Below, in pieces: positions 9,848 to 18,046 of a stretch of DNA of 64,000 nucleotides. The first letter of the stretch is position 1; every line of letters starts with the position of its first letter. The notes beneath the pieces are model-generated. The model saw only the letters and a list, made by a program, of their open reading frames with translations, searched no databases and had not been told where the DNA came from. The DNA lies in assembly GCF_030164425.1 (NCBI RefSeq), contig NZ_JASNJD010000012.1, positions 1 through 64,000 of the forward strand, read 5' to 3'. The position numbers and the translations under genes were made by a program. The stretch comes from Pseudodonghicola flavimaris (GTDB taxonomy: Bacteria; Pseudomonadota; Alphaproteobacteria; Rhodobacterales; Rhodobacteraceae).

Positions 9848-10608
9848 TACTGCGCCCGGCTCTCGAACACCTGCTTGGCGACCGGCAGCGCCGAGAAGAC
9901 TTTCGGCCAGCCTGCGTAGAACGCCAGATGCGACAGCATACCCCCGGCTTCCGCCTGAGTCAGCCCGTTGTCCATCGCGCGATTGAGGTGGAAGGTCATC
10001 TGCTCCGGCTGACCTGCCGCGATCAGCGCCGCCACGGTCACCAGGCTGCGATCGCGCGGGGCCAGATCGGGCCGCAGCCACAGATCGCGAAAGAGCACTT
10101 CACGGGTGTTGTCGACGACGCCCTTGCTGACATCGTTATAGAGCCCGCTGACGAACTCCTCCCGCGCGGCTTCGGCCTCTTCGTTCAGCGGCAGCAGCTC
10201 GGGGCTGGCTCCCGGCAGCGTCTCGACCGCGATGCCGCGCGCCTCGAACACCGGCGCGGCGGCCACGGCCGCGGCGGTCGCATTGCCGAACCCAGTGTAG
10301 AAGGCCAGATGGGTGATCGTCTCGGACAGCTCCGCCGGGGTCACCCCGGCGTCGAGCGCCAGCGCCACATAGCTTTGCAGGTTCTCGGTCTCGTGCCGGG
10401 TCATCAGCGCCGCGAAAGTCACCAGCGCGCGATCCCGGACCGACAACGTTTCACTCGCCCATTCCGAGCCGAAAATCGTCTCGTTCGCATAGGCGTCGAG
10501 GGCGGGGGACACCCGGCCGACGGCGTCGGGCAAGGTGCTGCGAACCTCCTGCGCGATGGCAGAACTTGTCATGAGAGCGATGGCAGAGGCTGCGATCGAG
10601 GTCTTCAT
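9847..10608 (-). CDS. exported tandem carboxymuconolactone decarboxylase-like (AhpD-fold) protein
   Basis: A 253-residue protein. Residues 1-20 (MKTSIAASAIALMTSSAIAQ) form a Sec signal peptide with an A-I-A cleavage site. Two AhpD-fold repeats follow. The first is around residues 55-125 (RALVTFAALMTRHETENLQS, ELSETITHLAFYTGFGNA) and the second around 175-245 (RSLVTVAALIAAGQPEQMTF, MLSHLAFYAGWPKVFSA). Neither repeat has the C-x-x-C pair of peroxidatic AhpD proteins, so peroxidase activity is unlikely by that route. True 4-carboxymuconolactone decarboxylase is cytosolic and single-domain, so the catalytic role here is unknown. ATG at 10608 has AGGAGA seven bases upstream. Confidence 0.83.
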   Translation of the reverse strand: MKTSIAASAIALMTSSAIAQEVRSTLPDAVGRVSPALDAYANETIFGSEWASETLSVRDRALVTFAALMTRHETENLQSYVALALDAGVTPAELSETITHLAFYTGFGNATAAAVAAAPVFEARGIAVETLPGASPELLPLNEEAEAAREEFVSGLYNDVSKGVVDNTREVLFRDLWLRPDLAPRDRSLVTVAALIAAGQPEQMTFHLNRAMDNGLTQAEAGGMLSHLAFYAGWPKVFSALPVAKQVFESRAQ

Positions 10609-10738
10609 CGGGGATCTCCTGTTCGACTGCGTCTACCCTCATGTGATCCCGGCGCGCGCGGATCTTAATGCCCGACCTGATCACTCCACTCATGACAGCG
10701 GCTCATCAATGCGGCCCGCCTCCTCCGCGCCACCGACG

Positions 10739-11635
10739 TCATTTGCGCTCCCTCAGCGCCTCGAGCACCACTTCAAAGGCAGAGGAAGACCGCTGGCGGC
10801 TGGGGTAATAGAGGTAGAAGCCAGGGAAATAGGGCGAATAGTCCCCAAGGCACATCTGCAGGGCGCCGCTCTCGATATCCGCCTGCGCCAGCCGTTCCGG
10901 CACCAGCGCCAGCCCGTGCCCGTCCCGGGCGGCCCGCAACACCGGATTGATTGTGTTGAAACAGGCCTGCCCCTTCACCTTGACGTGAATTTCACCGCCC
11001 TCCGGATCCTCGAACTCCCAGGCATAGAGCGCGCCATGCGTCGACAGACGCAGGTTGATGCAGCGGTGATCCACCAGCTCCTGCGGGACCTGCGGTGTCC
11101 CGGCCTCCTCGAAATAGGCCGGCGCGCCGACGCAGATCAGCCGTTCGTCCGGGCCGATCCGCACCGCGATCATCCCGTCGCTGACCTGATCGCCATAGCG
11201 CACCCCGGCATCGCATTGCGACGCGGCCAGATCGGTATAGCCATAGTCCATGACGAATTCGATATTCACCGAGGGGAACTGTTTCAGGACCGGTGACAGC
11301 TTGGGCCAGAGGATGCTCTCAATCGCATATTCGACGGCGACGATCCGCACCGTGCCGGTGGGCTGATCCTGCGCGTCGTTCAGCGCCTGCAGCCTGCTTT
11401 CGATCTTCTCGAAACAGGGGGTCAGCGTCGCCAGCAGATCCTCCCCCTGCAGCGTCGGCGCCACGGTGCGCGTCGTGCGGGTCAGAAGACGCAGGCCCAG
11501 GCGCTGTTCCAGCCCCTTGATCGTATGGCTGAGCGCCGATTGCGACACATTCAGCCTTGCCGCGGCCTTGGTGAAACTGCGCTCTTCCGCCACGGCGGCG
11601 AAGGCGATCAGGTCGTTGATATTCTCGCGTATCAT
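10739..11635 (-). CDS. LysR-family transcriptional regulator
   Basis: A 298-residue LysR regulator. The N-terminal winged helix-turn-helix (residues 5-64) contains FAAVAEERSFTKAAARLNVS followed by QSALSHTIKGLEQRLGLRLL, and the remaining two-thirds is a periplasmic-binding-like effector domain (GTVRIVAVEYAIESILWPKL onward). It lies between, and points away from, the alcohol dehydrogenase gene. The 274-base divergent region has two TCATGA palindromes that are good candidates for its binding sites. It probably controls both the dehydrogenase/cyclophilin-like pair and the AhpD-fold/cupin set, as is usual for such loci. Confidence 0.93.
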   Translation of the reverse strand: MIRENINDLIAFAAVAEERSFTKAAARLNVSQSALSHTIKGLEQRLGLRLLTRTTRTVAPTLQGEDLLATLTPCFEKIESRLQALNDAQDQPTGTVRIVAVEYAIESILWPKLSPVLKQFPSVNIEFVMDYGYTDLAASQCDAGVRYGDQVSDGMIAVRIGPDERLICVGAPAYFEEAGTPQVPQELVDHRCINLRLSTHGALYAWEFEDPEGGEIHVKVKGQACFNTINPVLRAARDGHGLALVPERLAQADIESGALQMCLGDYSPYFPGFYLYYPSRQRSSSAFEVVLEALRERK

Positions 11636-11676
11636 GATGGAAGCCGGTGCTTACGGAGTATGAGTCATGGTCGTCT

Positions 11677-11706
11677 TTTCATGACATATGCTATCTGCTC
11701 ATGAAA
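11677..11706. promoter_or_regulatory. palindrome TTTCATGA-N14-TCATGAAA, candidate LysR box 1
   Basis: A perfect 8-base inverted repeat (TTTCATGA at 11677-11684 and TCATGAAA at 11699-11706) with a 14-base spacer, about 45-70 bases upstream of the LysR start. It shares its TCATGA core with the second palindrome at 11800-11822. Function is inferred from position. Confidence 0.55.
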
Positions 11707-11799
11707 TCGATGGATTATGCGAAAATTTACCGAGGGCGGCCCCTGATCGGCGAAAATAGGCCACCCCGGACGCCGGACCATGATCGCTCCCTTCAGACC

Positions 11800-11822
11800 A
11801 TTCATGATGCGCCCTCATGAAT
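11800..11822. promoter_or_regulatory. palindrome ATTCATGA-N7-TCATGAAT, candidate LysR box 2
   Basis: A perfect 8-base inverted repeat with a 7-base spacer, located about 90-110 bases before the alcohol dehydrogenase start at 11910. Its form contains the T-N11-A pattern usual for LysR boxes, and its core repeats that of the box at 11677-11706. Confidence 0.55.
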
Positions 11823-11909
11823 GCTGTGCAGGGATCGGCGATGATCCGGCGCGCGATCCAGGGCATGATAGGATCGGACCACCCGGAAACCAACCGACAG
11901 AGGTGCCCC

Positions 11910-13100
11910 ATGTGCGACGCATGCAAGAGATCCGCAGACCTCCTGACCCGCGCGGGCGAACGCCGGCGCGGCTTTCTGACCGCCGGAGCCGCCGCCGTGG
12001 CACTGCCCGCGCTGGCCGGCGCCGCCCGGGCGCAGGCGGCGCCGGATGCCCTCGCCCATAGTCAGGTGCAGTCCTGGGCCGCCTTCGACACCAGCGGCAC
12101 CTTTGCGCCCCATACCATCACCCGGCGCGCCGCCGGCCCCCGGGATATTGTGGTCGAGATCATGTTCAGCTCGATCTGCCACTCCGACATCCACACCTAC
12201 AAGGGCGACTGGGGCATGCCTGCCTTCCCGCTGGTGCCCGGGCACGAGATGGTGGGGCGGGTGATCGGCGTCGGCGCCGAGGTCCGCAAGTTCCGCGAAG
12301 GCGATATCGCCGGCGTCGGCACCATGGTCGACAGCTGCGGCACCTGCGCCAACTGCCGCGCCGACCGGGAACAGAATTGCCTGAACGGCACTACCTTCAC
12401 CTACAATTCGCCCGACAGGATTTCCGGCGGCGTAACCTATGGCGGCTATTCCCGGAAGATCGTGGTCAAGGAAGACTTCGCCCTGCGGATCCCGCCGGGG
12501 GTCGATCTGGCCGGCTTCGCGCCCCTGCTCTGCGCCGGCATCACCACGTTTTCCCCGATCAACCACTGGAACCTGCAACCGGGCCAGCGCTATGGCGTGA
12601 TCGGTATGGGCGGGCTCGGTCATCTGGCTGTCAAGCTGGCGGCGGCCAGGGGCGCCGAGGTCGTTGTCTTCACCACTTCCGAAGACAAACTCGAGGACGC
12701 CAGGGCCTTCGGTGCCGCCGAGGCCTACCTGTGGTCGGACGAGGACGCGATGCGCCGCCTGGCGGGCAGCTTCGATCTGATGCTCTCCACCGTGCCGGTG
12801 GCCTATCCGATGCAGCCTTTCCTCAATCTGCTGAAGCTCGACAAGACGCTCGTCAACGTCGGCGCGCTGTTCCCGGTCGAGGGTCTGCAGGGGATGATGA
12901 TGGGCTTCGGCCGTCAGAGCCTTGCCGGGTCGATGACCGGCGGGATCGCCGAGACCCAGCGGGTGATCGACTTCGCCGCGCATCACGGCATCGCCGCGAC
13001 CTATGAGATGATCACCCCGGATCAGATCGGCGCCGCCTGTCAGAAGGTGATCACCAAAGACGCGCGCTATCGCTATGTCATCGACATGACCGCGGCCTGA
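11910..13100 (+). CDS. Tat-exported zinc-dependent alcohol dehydrogenase (YahK/CAD-like)
   Basis: A 396-residue medium-chain zinc dehydrogenase. From the ATG at 11910 (AGGTG just upstream) the N terminus carries a twin-arginine signal: GERRRGFLTAGAAAV, then a hydrophobic stretch and an A-R-A-Q-A cleavage region near residues 38-43. The mature enzyme has the catalytic zinc ligands SSICHSDIHTYKG and PGHEMVG. It also has the structural zinc cysteines CGTCANCRADREQNC and the NAD(P)-binding motif GMGGLGHLAVKLAAA. YahK/cinnamyl-alcohol dehydrogenases reduce aldehydes with NADPH in the cytosol, so export is unusual because nicotinamide cofactors are not available in the periplasm. It is followed by a cyclophilin-like gene. 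Confidence 0.87.
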   Translation: MCDACKRSADLLTRAGERRRGFLTAGAAAVALPALAGAARAQAAPDALAHSQVQSWAAFDTSGTFAPHTITRRAAGPRDIVVEIMFSSICHSDIHTYKGDWGMPAFPLVPGHEMVGRVIGVGAEVRKFREGDIAGVGTMVDSCGTCANCRADREQNCLNGTTFTYNSPDRISGGVTYGGYSRKIVVKEDFALRIPPGVDLAGFAPLLCAGITTFSPINHWNLQPGQRYGVIGMGGLGHLAVKLAAARGAEVVVFTTSEDKLEDARAFGAAEAYLWSDEDAMRRLAGSFDLMLSTVPVAYPMQPFLNLLKLDKTLVNVGALFPVEGLQGMMMGFGRQSLAGSMTGGIAETQRVIDFAAHHGIAATYEMITPDQIGAACQKVITKDARYRYVIDMTAA

Positions 13101-13136
13101 ACCGCCCCCGGCTCTCAGGCAGAAGGAAGACAGCCA

Positions 13137-13601
13137 ATGATCGCATTCTGGAGAAAGGCCCCTGCCCTCGCGCTTCTCTGCGCGGCCAGCCTGCTGCCGC
13201 CGGCGCTTGCCGACGCATCCGATGCCGGGCCAAGAAAAGGAAACAGCATGACCAAAATCCACTTTGTTCTCGACGGGGAGGTGCTTGCCGCCACTCTGGA
13301 CGACACCGCCGCCGGGCGGGACTTCGCCGCGCTGCTGCCGCTCGATCTGACCCTGACCGACTATCACGGGATCGAGAAAGTCTCCGACCTGCCGCGCAAG
13401 CTCGACACCACGGGGGCGCCGGCCCGCTACCAGCCCGCCCCCGGCGATATCACGCTCTACGCGCCCTGGGGCAATCTCGCGATCTTCTGCAAGCCCTTCG
13501 ACAACACCCGTGGCCTGGTCCGCCTCGGCGCCTTCGACGGCGATATCGCGGCGCTGCTGAAGTCCGGCGCGTTGTCGGTACGGATCGAACGCGCCGAGTG
13601 A
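13137..13601 (+). CDS. cyclophilin-like fold protein, exported form (possible second internal start)
   Basis: A 154-residue protein whose residues 40-150 match the cyclophilin-like fold family often found beside alcohol dehydrogenases and aldo-keto reductases: RDFAALLPLDLTLTDYHG, KVSDLPRKL, PAPGDITLYAPWGNLAIF, TRGLVRLGAF. Residues 1-26 (MIAFWRKAPALALLCAASLL and on) form a signal peptide, preceded by AAGGAAG. A second ATG at 13248, preceded by AAAAGGAAA, would give a 117-residue cytosolic form beginning exactly at the domain (MTKIHFVLDGE). Peptidyl-prolyl isomerase activity is not implied; the family's role is unknown. Confidence 0.82.
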   Translation: MIAFWRKAPALALLCAASLLPPALADASDAGPRKGNSMTKIHFVLDGEVLAATLDDTAAGRDFAALLPLDLTLTDYHGIEKVSDLPRKLDTTGAPARYQPAPGDITLYAPWGNLAIFCKPFDNTRGLVRLGAFDGDIAALLKSGALSVRIERAE

Positions 13602-13670
13602 TCGACCGGCTTGCCGCGCGCCCCGGCCATGCGCCCTGGCCACGGGCCGCTGGGGCGCGCGGGTCCCCGT

Positions 13671-16142
13671 TCACAGCTTGTCGATTTCGGCCCGCACCGC
13701 CGCGACGACTTCGGGAATATGCGACAACCGCTCTTCCTCGGCCCGCAGCATCGCCTCGAAGGCGCGCTTCTTGAACACTGCGAAATCGGGCATGGTTTCC
13801 GCTGTCGCCGGGTCGACGGTACTGGCGACGATATCGATGAGACGCTCGATGGCATGAATGCGGCCCCAGAGGTAATCGTTCTCGCGCGCGGATCGTGTCA
13901 GGAACCCCCCAAACCCGATCGCCGCCTCGCCCCGCAACGGCCCGCAGCCGGCTTCGATGCAGATGGACGTCGCGTCCTGCGGGCTGATCCGATCGACCAG
14001 AACTTCCTCAAAGGCGCCGCTCTCCAGCCCCAGGGCATTCATCGCGGGCAAGATCACCACGTCGGAATAGGGCCACCCCAGATAGCCCGACAGCACGATC
14101 CGGCGAAATCGCGGATTGAGCTCCGCCATCAGCGGAGAGGCCAGGATCTGGTCAAGCTCGTCGTTGGTGCCGACTACACCGCAAATCTCTCCGATCCGGC
14201 CGATCAGCGCCGTCAGCTCGCCATTCCTAGAACGGGCATAATGGGCCGCGACGGGCAGATCGGCCGCCTGCTCCGCGCAAAACACCTGCCGTATGTCCTG
14301 CACGGGGAATTTCAGCAGGAACATCGGCTCCTCGAAGACATTGAGCCCCCGCAGGCAGGTGCTGACCTGCCGTTTCAGTTCGTCCAGCTTTTCGAATTCG
14401 ACGTCCGGATCGAAATCGCCATCCTCGATCTGATAGATGGCGTTGATCTCCTGAATGATGTGGGAAATCCTGCGCGCCTTGTAGCGCACGCCGAATTCCA
14501 CGATGAATCTGGCGAATGTCGGCAGCTCGGAATTCTCGCTGACCGTATCCGGGATGTGGTAGTCTTCCGGGAACATGCCCTTGGTTTCGGCCCAGGCCTC
14601 GATCACCTGCCTGATCCAGCGCGCATGCTGGGACAAGGGTTCCTGTCCGCAGATCCGGGCGACCAGATCGGCGATGACATCTATCGCTTCCAGCACCAGC
14701 GACCGCATCCAGGCGTTGTAGATCAGCGCCGACGAGGAGAGCAGATTTGTCGACGTCAGCCGCCAGTGCCGGATCTGCTCAACGGTGTGGTGTTCGCTCA
14801 GGGCGCCGCCCGTCGCCTGCTCGATCAGCTCTTCGACATGGTGGCGCGACGTCCGGGCGATGGCTTTCAGCCCTTTGACCTGGCGGTTGAACCTGCTGGT
14901 TTCCTCCAGTTCCTCGTAGATCGGGGCATAGCGTGGCAAATCGCTGAGCGCGCTGCGCAAGGTCGAAAAGAACCCCGGCATCCTCACCCCCGGATCGAAG
15001 TTCGGCTGTTCGGGATGGGGGTCGATATACACCAGCCGGCGGTCCACTTCCCGATAGGCCGCATGCTGGCGCAAGGCCTCGATCGCCGCCTGAAGCGGCT
15101 TGTTGTTGAGGATGCTGCCATCCAGCAGCACCACGTCCTCCGGGTCCAGCCCGATCTGCCGATAGTGGGAAAAGTTGGTGGCCAGGAAATGCTCCTTGCC
15201 CGTCCACTCCAGGCTCCGCCGCTCGATCAACCTGTCCATTTCCCCGATCTGCGCCGGCGGGAAAGCCCCCGGATAGCTGGCAGATGCGCGGGCGGCAAAG
15301 GCCAAAGAGGGAATGTTGACCCTGTCGAAATCCGACCGGGTCAGCCCCTGCGAAGTCCTCTCGGCGGCAAATTTCAGCATCTGCCGATGTTCCCGTTCCC
15401 AGATCAGAACCGGGTCATGCATGAAAATGGCCTTGTCGGCACCGTGATAGTCGGTAACCGAAATCCGCAGATCGAGCCGCGTCTCCGGCGGCAACAGCGT
15501 GGACCCGGGCGCCTCGTTGCCCTCCATCGCCAGCAGCCCATCCAGCAGCAGTCCGGAAAAATGGGCGCCATCGAACGGCGGTTTGAACCAGCGCGACCGC
15601 ACGAAGGTGGACAGGCGGCGGCGCACGTCCTGACCGGCATCCCGTGGTAATATCCCGGCCCGCACCAGACGGGCGAAGGCCAGACGCATGAATGGCGAGA
15701 TGTACCATTTGCTCCATTTCCCGGCCCGCGCTTTCGGCGAGATCAGCTTGAGGATATCGGCCTCTTCGAACCACATGTCGGAAAGCGGCGCGATACTCAG
15801 ATCGTGAACGATCGCCCGGGCCAGCACCACCGCGTTGATGCCCCCGGCGGAGGAGCCTGAGATGACATCGGCAACGACCCGCAGGTCGAGCTTTCTGCCG
15901 ATCTGCTTCAGAAGGTCGAAGTACACGGCCTCGGTGGACACCCCTTCCGATGACACGCCACTCGAAACGCTCCGCGCAAAAACGTGGTCCGGCAGTTGCT
16001 TTTGCGTGCTGCTGCTCGGGACGTGGTAGGCCTGCGAGGCGCGGATCAGGTTCAGAATCTCGATATTCACGCCATGCTGATAGATGGCGAGAGAGACGCC
16101 GCCGTAATAGACGAGTGCGAGGCGAAGTTCCTTTTCCTTCAT
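13671..16142 (-). CDS. large patatin-like phospholipase family protein (DUF3376-type C-terminal region)
   Basis: An 823-residue protein. The N-terminal patatin domain has the oxyanion-hole segment YYGGVSLAIYQHG, the nucleophile elbow ISGSSAGGINAV (G-x-S-x-G), and the catalytic aspartate in LLDGSILNNKPLQAAIEAL near residue 320. The C-terminal half is long, helical and charged, as in the patatin-like proteins with a DUF3376 region. Hydrolysis of a lipid acyl ester is the expected activity. No signal peptide or membrane segment is evident. ATG at 16142 was chosen over an upstream in-frame start because the family begins directly with the K-E-L-R-L-A-L strand. No partner gene is adjacent. Confidence 0.85.
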   Translation of the reverse strand: MKEKELRLALVYYGGVSLAIYQHGVNIEILNLIRASQAYHVPSSSTQKQLPDHVFARSVSSGVSSEGVSTEAVYFDLLKQIGRKLDLRVVADVISGSSAGGINAVVLARAIVHDLSIAPLSDMWFEEADILKLISPKARAGKWSKWYISPFMRLAFARLVRAGILPRDAGQDVRRRLSTFVRSRWFKPPFDGAHFSGLLLDGLLAMEGNEAPGSTLLPPETRLDLRISVTDYHGADKAIFMHDPVLIWEREHRQMLKFAAERTSQGLTRSDFDRVNIPSLAFAARASASYPGAFPPAQIGEMDRLIERRSLEWTGKEHFLATNFSHYRQIGLDPEDVVLLDGSILNNKPLQAAIEALRQHAAYREVDRRLVYIDPHPEQPNFDPGVRMPGFFSTLRSALSDLPRYAPIYEELEETSRFNRQVKGLKAIARTSRHHVEELIEQATGGALSEHHTVEQIRHWRLTSTNLLSSSALIYNAWMRSLVLEAIDVIADLVARICGQEPLSQHARWIRQVIEAWAETKGMFPEDYHIPDTVSENSELPTFARFIVEFGVRYKARRISHIIQEINAIYQIEDGDFDPDVEFEKLDELKRQVSTCLRGLNVFEEPMFLLKFPVQDIRQVFCAEQAADLPVAAHYARSRNGELTALIGRIGEICGVVGTNDELDQILASPLMAELNPRFRRIVLSGYLGWPYSDVVILPAMNALGLESGAFEEVLVDRISPQDATSICIEAGCGPLRGEAAIGFGGFLTRSARENDYLWGRIHAIERLIDIVASTVDPATAETMPDFAVFKKRAFEAMLRAEEERLSHIPEVVAAVRAEIDKL

Positions 16143-16498
16143 CTCTAAAACGCCCCAGCGAGCCCGAAGTGCCCGCCCTGTACAAGTCAACCTTTTGATT
16201 TTCGGAGATTATACCACATGGCCGGCGAAAAGTCTCACGGAACTCAGGGCCCGGCACTGTCCATCGGCTCGGCAAGCAGGCCCTCCCACGGAGGCGACGG
16301 GCTCCCCGCGTGAAGGGTCACTTACTCGCGCGGCATGCTCTTCCCCTGTTCAGACATCCGCCCCCGGATCGTCTGTTCCAGCCCCCATCCGGCATGCCCT
16401 CCCCTGTAACCCGACGAACGCATCGCGGCATTGGCAGGAATCAAGACATTGAAATAAAAGGGAAACCGAGAAGCGTAATACCCTTTGCAACAGTGATA
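16143..16498. other. non-coding interval between the patatin-like gene and tRNA-Leu(UAA)
   Basis: About 356 bases with no recognisable gene on either strand. The right half is relatively AT-rich just before the tRNA 3' end (16440-16498). The part next to 16142 must hold the promoter of the patatin-like gene. No integrase remnant is seen here, unlike beside the other two tRNA genes of the window. Confidence 0.5.
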
Positions 16499-16790
16499 TG
16501 GTACGGGCGGGGGGACTCGAACCCCCATGGGCTTGCGCCCCACGGATTTTCTTACCAGCTACGGCTTTCGCCGCCGCCCGGCCTCGGGCGTTTGTGGTCT
16601 GGACTATCCCTTCGCCCTAGCCTTGGCCTTAGGCGCTGCCCGTCTAGTCTCTACACCTTCCCCCGAAGGGGCTTGGCTCGGGATTGCCATGTGACAGGTT
16701 TCCCCGAATTTGAGCAGTTCTACACCGGAGTTTCCAACCGGCGCACTCAATCAACTAAGTCCGATGCGTCTACCATTCCGCCACGCCCGC
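16499..16790 (-). tRNA. tRNA-Leu(UAA), interrupted by a group I intron
   Basis: On the minus strand the 5' exon (16790-16757, 34 bases) begins GCGGGCGTGGCGGAATGG and ends at the wobble base U34. The 3' exon (16550-16499) starts AAAATCCG and ends with the T-arm GGGGGTTCGAGTCCCCC and an encoded CCA. The joined acceptor stem pairs fully with a G1-U72 wobble, the anticodon is UAA, and a long variable arm (GGGGCGCAAGCCC) is present, as in leucine tRNAs. The 206-base insert after U34 is a group I intron, listed separately. The mature tRNA would be 86 bases including CCA. Confidence 0.93.
16551..16756 (-). ncRNA. self-splicing group I intron in tRNA-Leu(UAA)
   Basis: A 206-base intron inserted between U34 and A35 of the anticodon, the position used by cyanobacterial and plastid tRNA-Leu introns. 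It follows a U, ends with the terminal G, and contains the conserved core elements in order: GGCAATCCCGAGCCAAG (P/Q region, 16688-16672), AGAGACTAGACGGG (R, including P7, 16652-16639) and AGGGATAGTCC (S, 16611-16601). The match to the subgroup IC3 tRNA-Leu introns is by eye. No homing endonuclease frame is present, so it is a minimal ribozyme. Confidence 0.9.
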
Positions 16791-17333
16791 ACGCGGTCTC
16801 GGTATAGCCAGCCCACCAGAGCAGGCCAAGCGGAAACTCCGCAGCCCGCCCCCGGAGCGGCGCGACGTCAGGATGTCGGAAAAGAACGGCCATCGCCCGC
16901 GCTTGGCCTGTCCGGAGGCATTCTCCGGGCAGGTTCATACCCACCGCATCAGGAGATGTAGGCAGACCGCCAAAGGGCGACGCTACCTGAAATCAGCCAT
17001 CGTTCGGAATAAGCAAGGCAGCGCCTCGGGCGAGCACATAAAAAACAGGCTGGCACTTGCCCGGGCCGGTCCGTGCGTCGCCCCGCCGCTGTCCAGGTCC
17101 ACCCCAGAGACACCAGCCCCTTCCGCCACGCCTCTGCGGCGCGGATCGTGTCGTTGCCCCAGCAACACCAGCAGCGGATTGAAGTCCCCGGCGTCGCATC
17201 GGCCGGGGCGCTGAAACATGCGCCGTACTCGACTGCCCCCCTCTCGTACAACCTCTGATGCTGCCTCCGAAGCAGGCCCCGAAACAGGACGCCTCCGGTC
17301 CTCAGGTCACAAATTGCACCAGGAGCGGACAAC
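16791..17333. other. non-coding or decayed interval before the marR-type gene
   Basis: About 540 bases. The left edge holds the promoter of the minus-strand tRNA-Leu. Several overlapping open frames on both strands cover 16873-17344, but none has a family signature, a good ribosome site or typical third-position GC use, so I do not call a gene. It could be remnant sequence. Confidence 0.45.
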
Positions 17334-17367
17334 ATACTTGTCATTCACAATTGTTTATGACAAGTAT
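17334..17367. promoter_or_regulatory. operator: perfect 11-base inverted repeat upstream of marR-type gene
   Basis: ATACTTGTCAT (17334-17344) and ATGACAAGTAT (17357-17367) form a perfect 11-base palindrome with a 12-base spacer that itself contains ACAATTGT. It lies 28 bases before the ATG at 17396 and probably overlaps the promoter, so autoregulation by the MarR-type protein is likely. Confidence 0.7.
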
Positions 17368-17395
17368 TGTGCATCGCAAACAGGGCGGCACAAAG

Positions 17396-17923
17396 ATGCA
17401 GGGCGACGAACACCCCAAGGACGACAACGGCAAGACGCAGGATTGTTTCGACGAGCTGGAGCTCGATTGCCTCACCGATGCGGCCAGCTATTATCTGCGG
17501 CTGCTGAACCTCTGGGTGTCGCGCGATATCGAGAAACGGCTTGAGGGTCTTCCCGTCGCCGGCGGAACCGGCAAGGTCTCGACCCTCTTCATCGTGCTGC
17601 GCCAGCCGGGCATCACCGCCTCGGAGATCACCCAGTTCGCGGGCAAGGATGCGCCGGCGATGACACGGCTGGTCGACAAGCTGATCGCCGACGACCTTCT
17701 GGAACGACGGCTCGATCCCGAGGTGCGCCGGCGTCAGCAGCTCTTCATCACCGACCGCGGGCGCGAGGTGCTCGATGCGGTGCGCGCGATCTCGGAGCGG
17801 GAGCGGGACGAAGCCTTCTGGATGCTCTCGGACGAGGAACACGCCCAGACGGTGGCGCTGCTGCGCAAGATCGCCGCAGCCTATGTCGAACGTCACCGCG
17901 GGATCGACTGGAAACCCAAATGA
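17396..17923 (+). CDS. MarR-family transcriptional regulator
   Basis: A 175-residue winged-helix regulator. Family segments are LRQPGITASEITQFAGKDAP, followed by AMTRLVDKLIADDLLERRLD, the wing EVRRRQQLFITDRGREVLDA, and a C-terminal dimerisation helix. The N terminus is acidic and longer than usual. I chose the ATG at 17396. An upstream in-frame ATG at 17357 lies inside the palindromic operator and has no ribosome site. It precedes an FAD oxidoreductase and a peptide-type ABC transporter on the same strand and is likely to control them as well as itself. Confidence 0.88.
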   Translation: MQGDEHPKDDNGKTQDCFDELELDCLTDAASYYLRLLNLWVSRDIEKRLEGLPVAGGTGKVSTLFIVLRQPGITASEITQFAGKDAPAMTRLVDKLIADDLLERRLDPEVRRRQQLFITDRGREVLDAVRAISERERDEAFWMLSDEEHAQTVALLRKIAAAYVERHRGIDWKPK

Positions 17924-18046
17924 CCCTGAAACGGCTGTTGCTGACCGGGTAACGCCCCTCAGGTCGGCCTCTTCCCTTCACCCAGAGCGCGGCGGGCTTT
18001 GCCTGACCCGACGTGCTTTCTGTTGCCTGTTCAAAGGATTTTGCAA

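Noticed and set aside
13671..16142. Patatin-like protein as an anti-phage effector (CBASS-type)
   Set aside because: No CD-NTase, ubiquitin-like partner or other defence gene is adjacent; the protein is also much larger than typical CapV effectors and fits DUF3376-type patatins.
16949..17344. Minus-strand frame in the gap before the marR-type gene
   Set aside because: No family signature, no convincing ribosome site, and overlaps several equally weak frames on both strands; it covers the operator palindrome.
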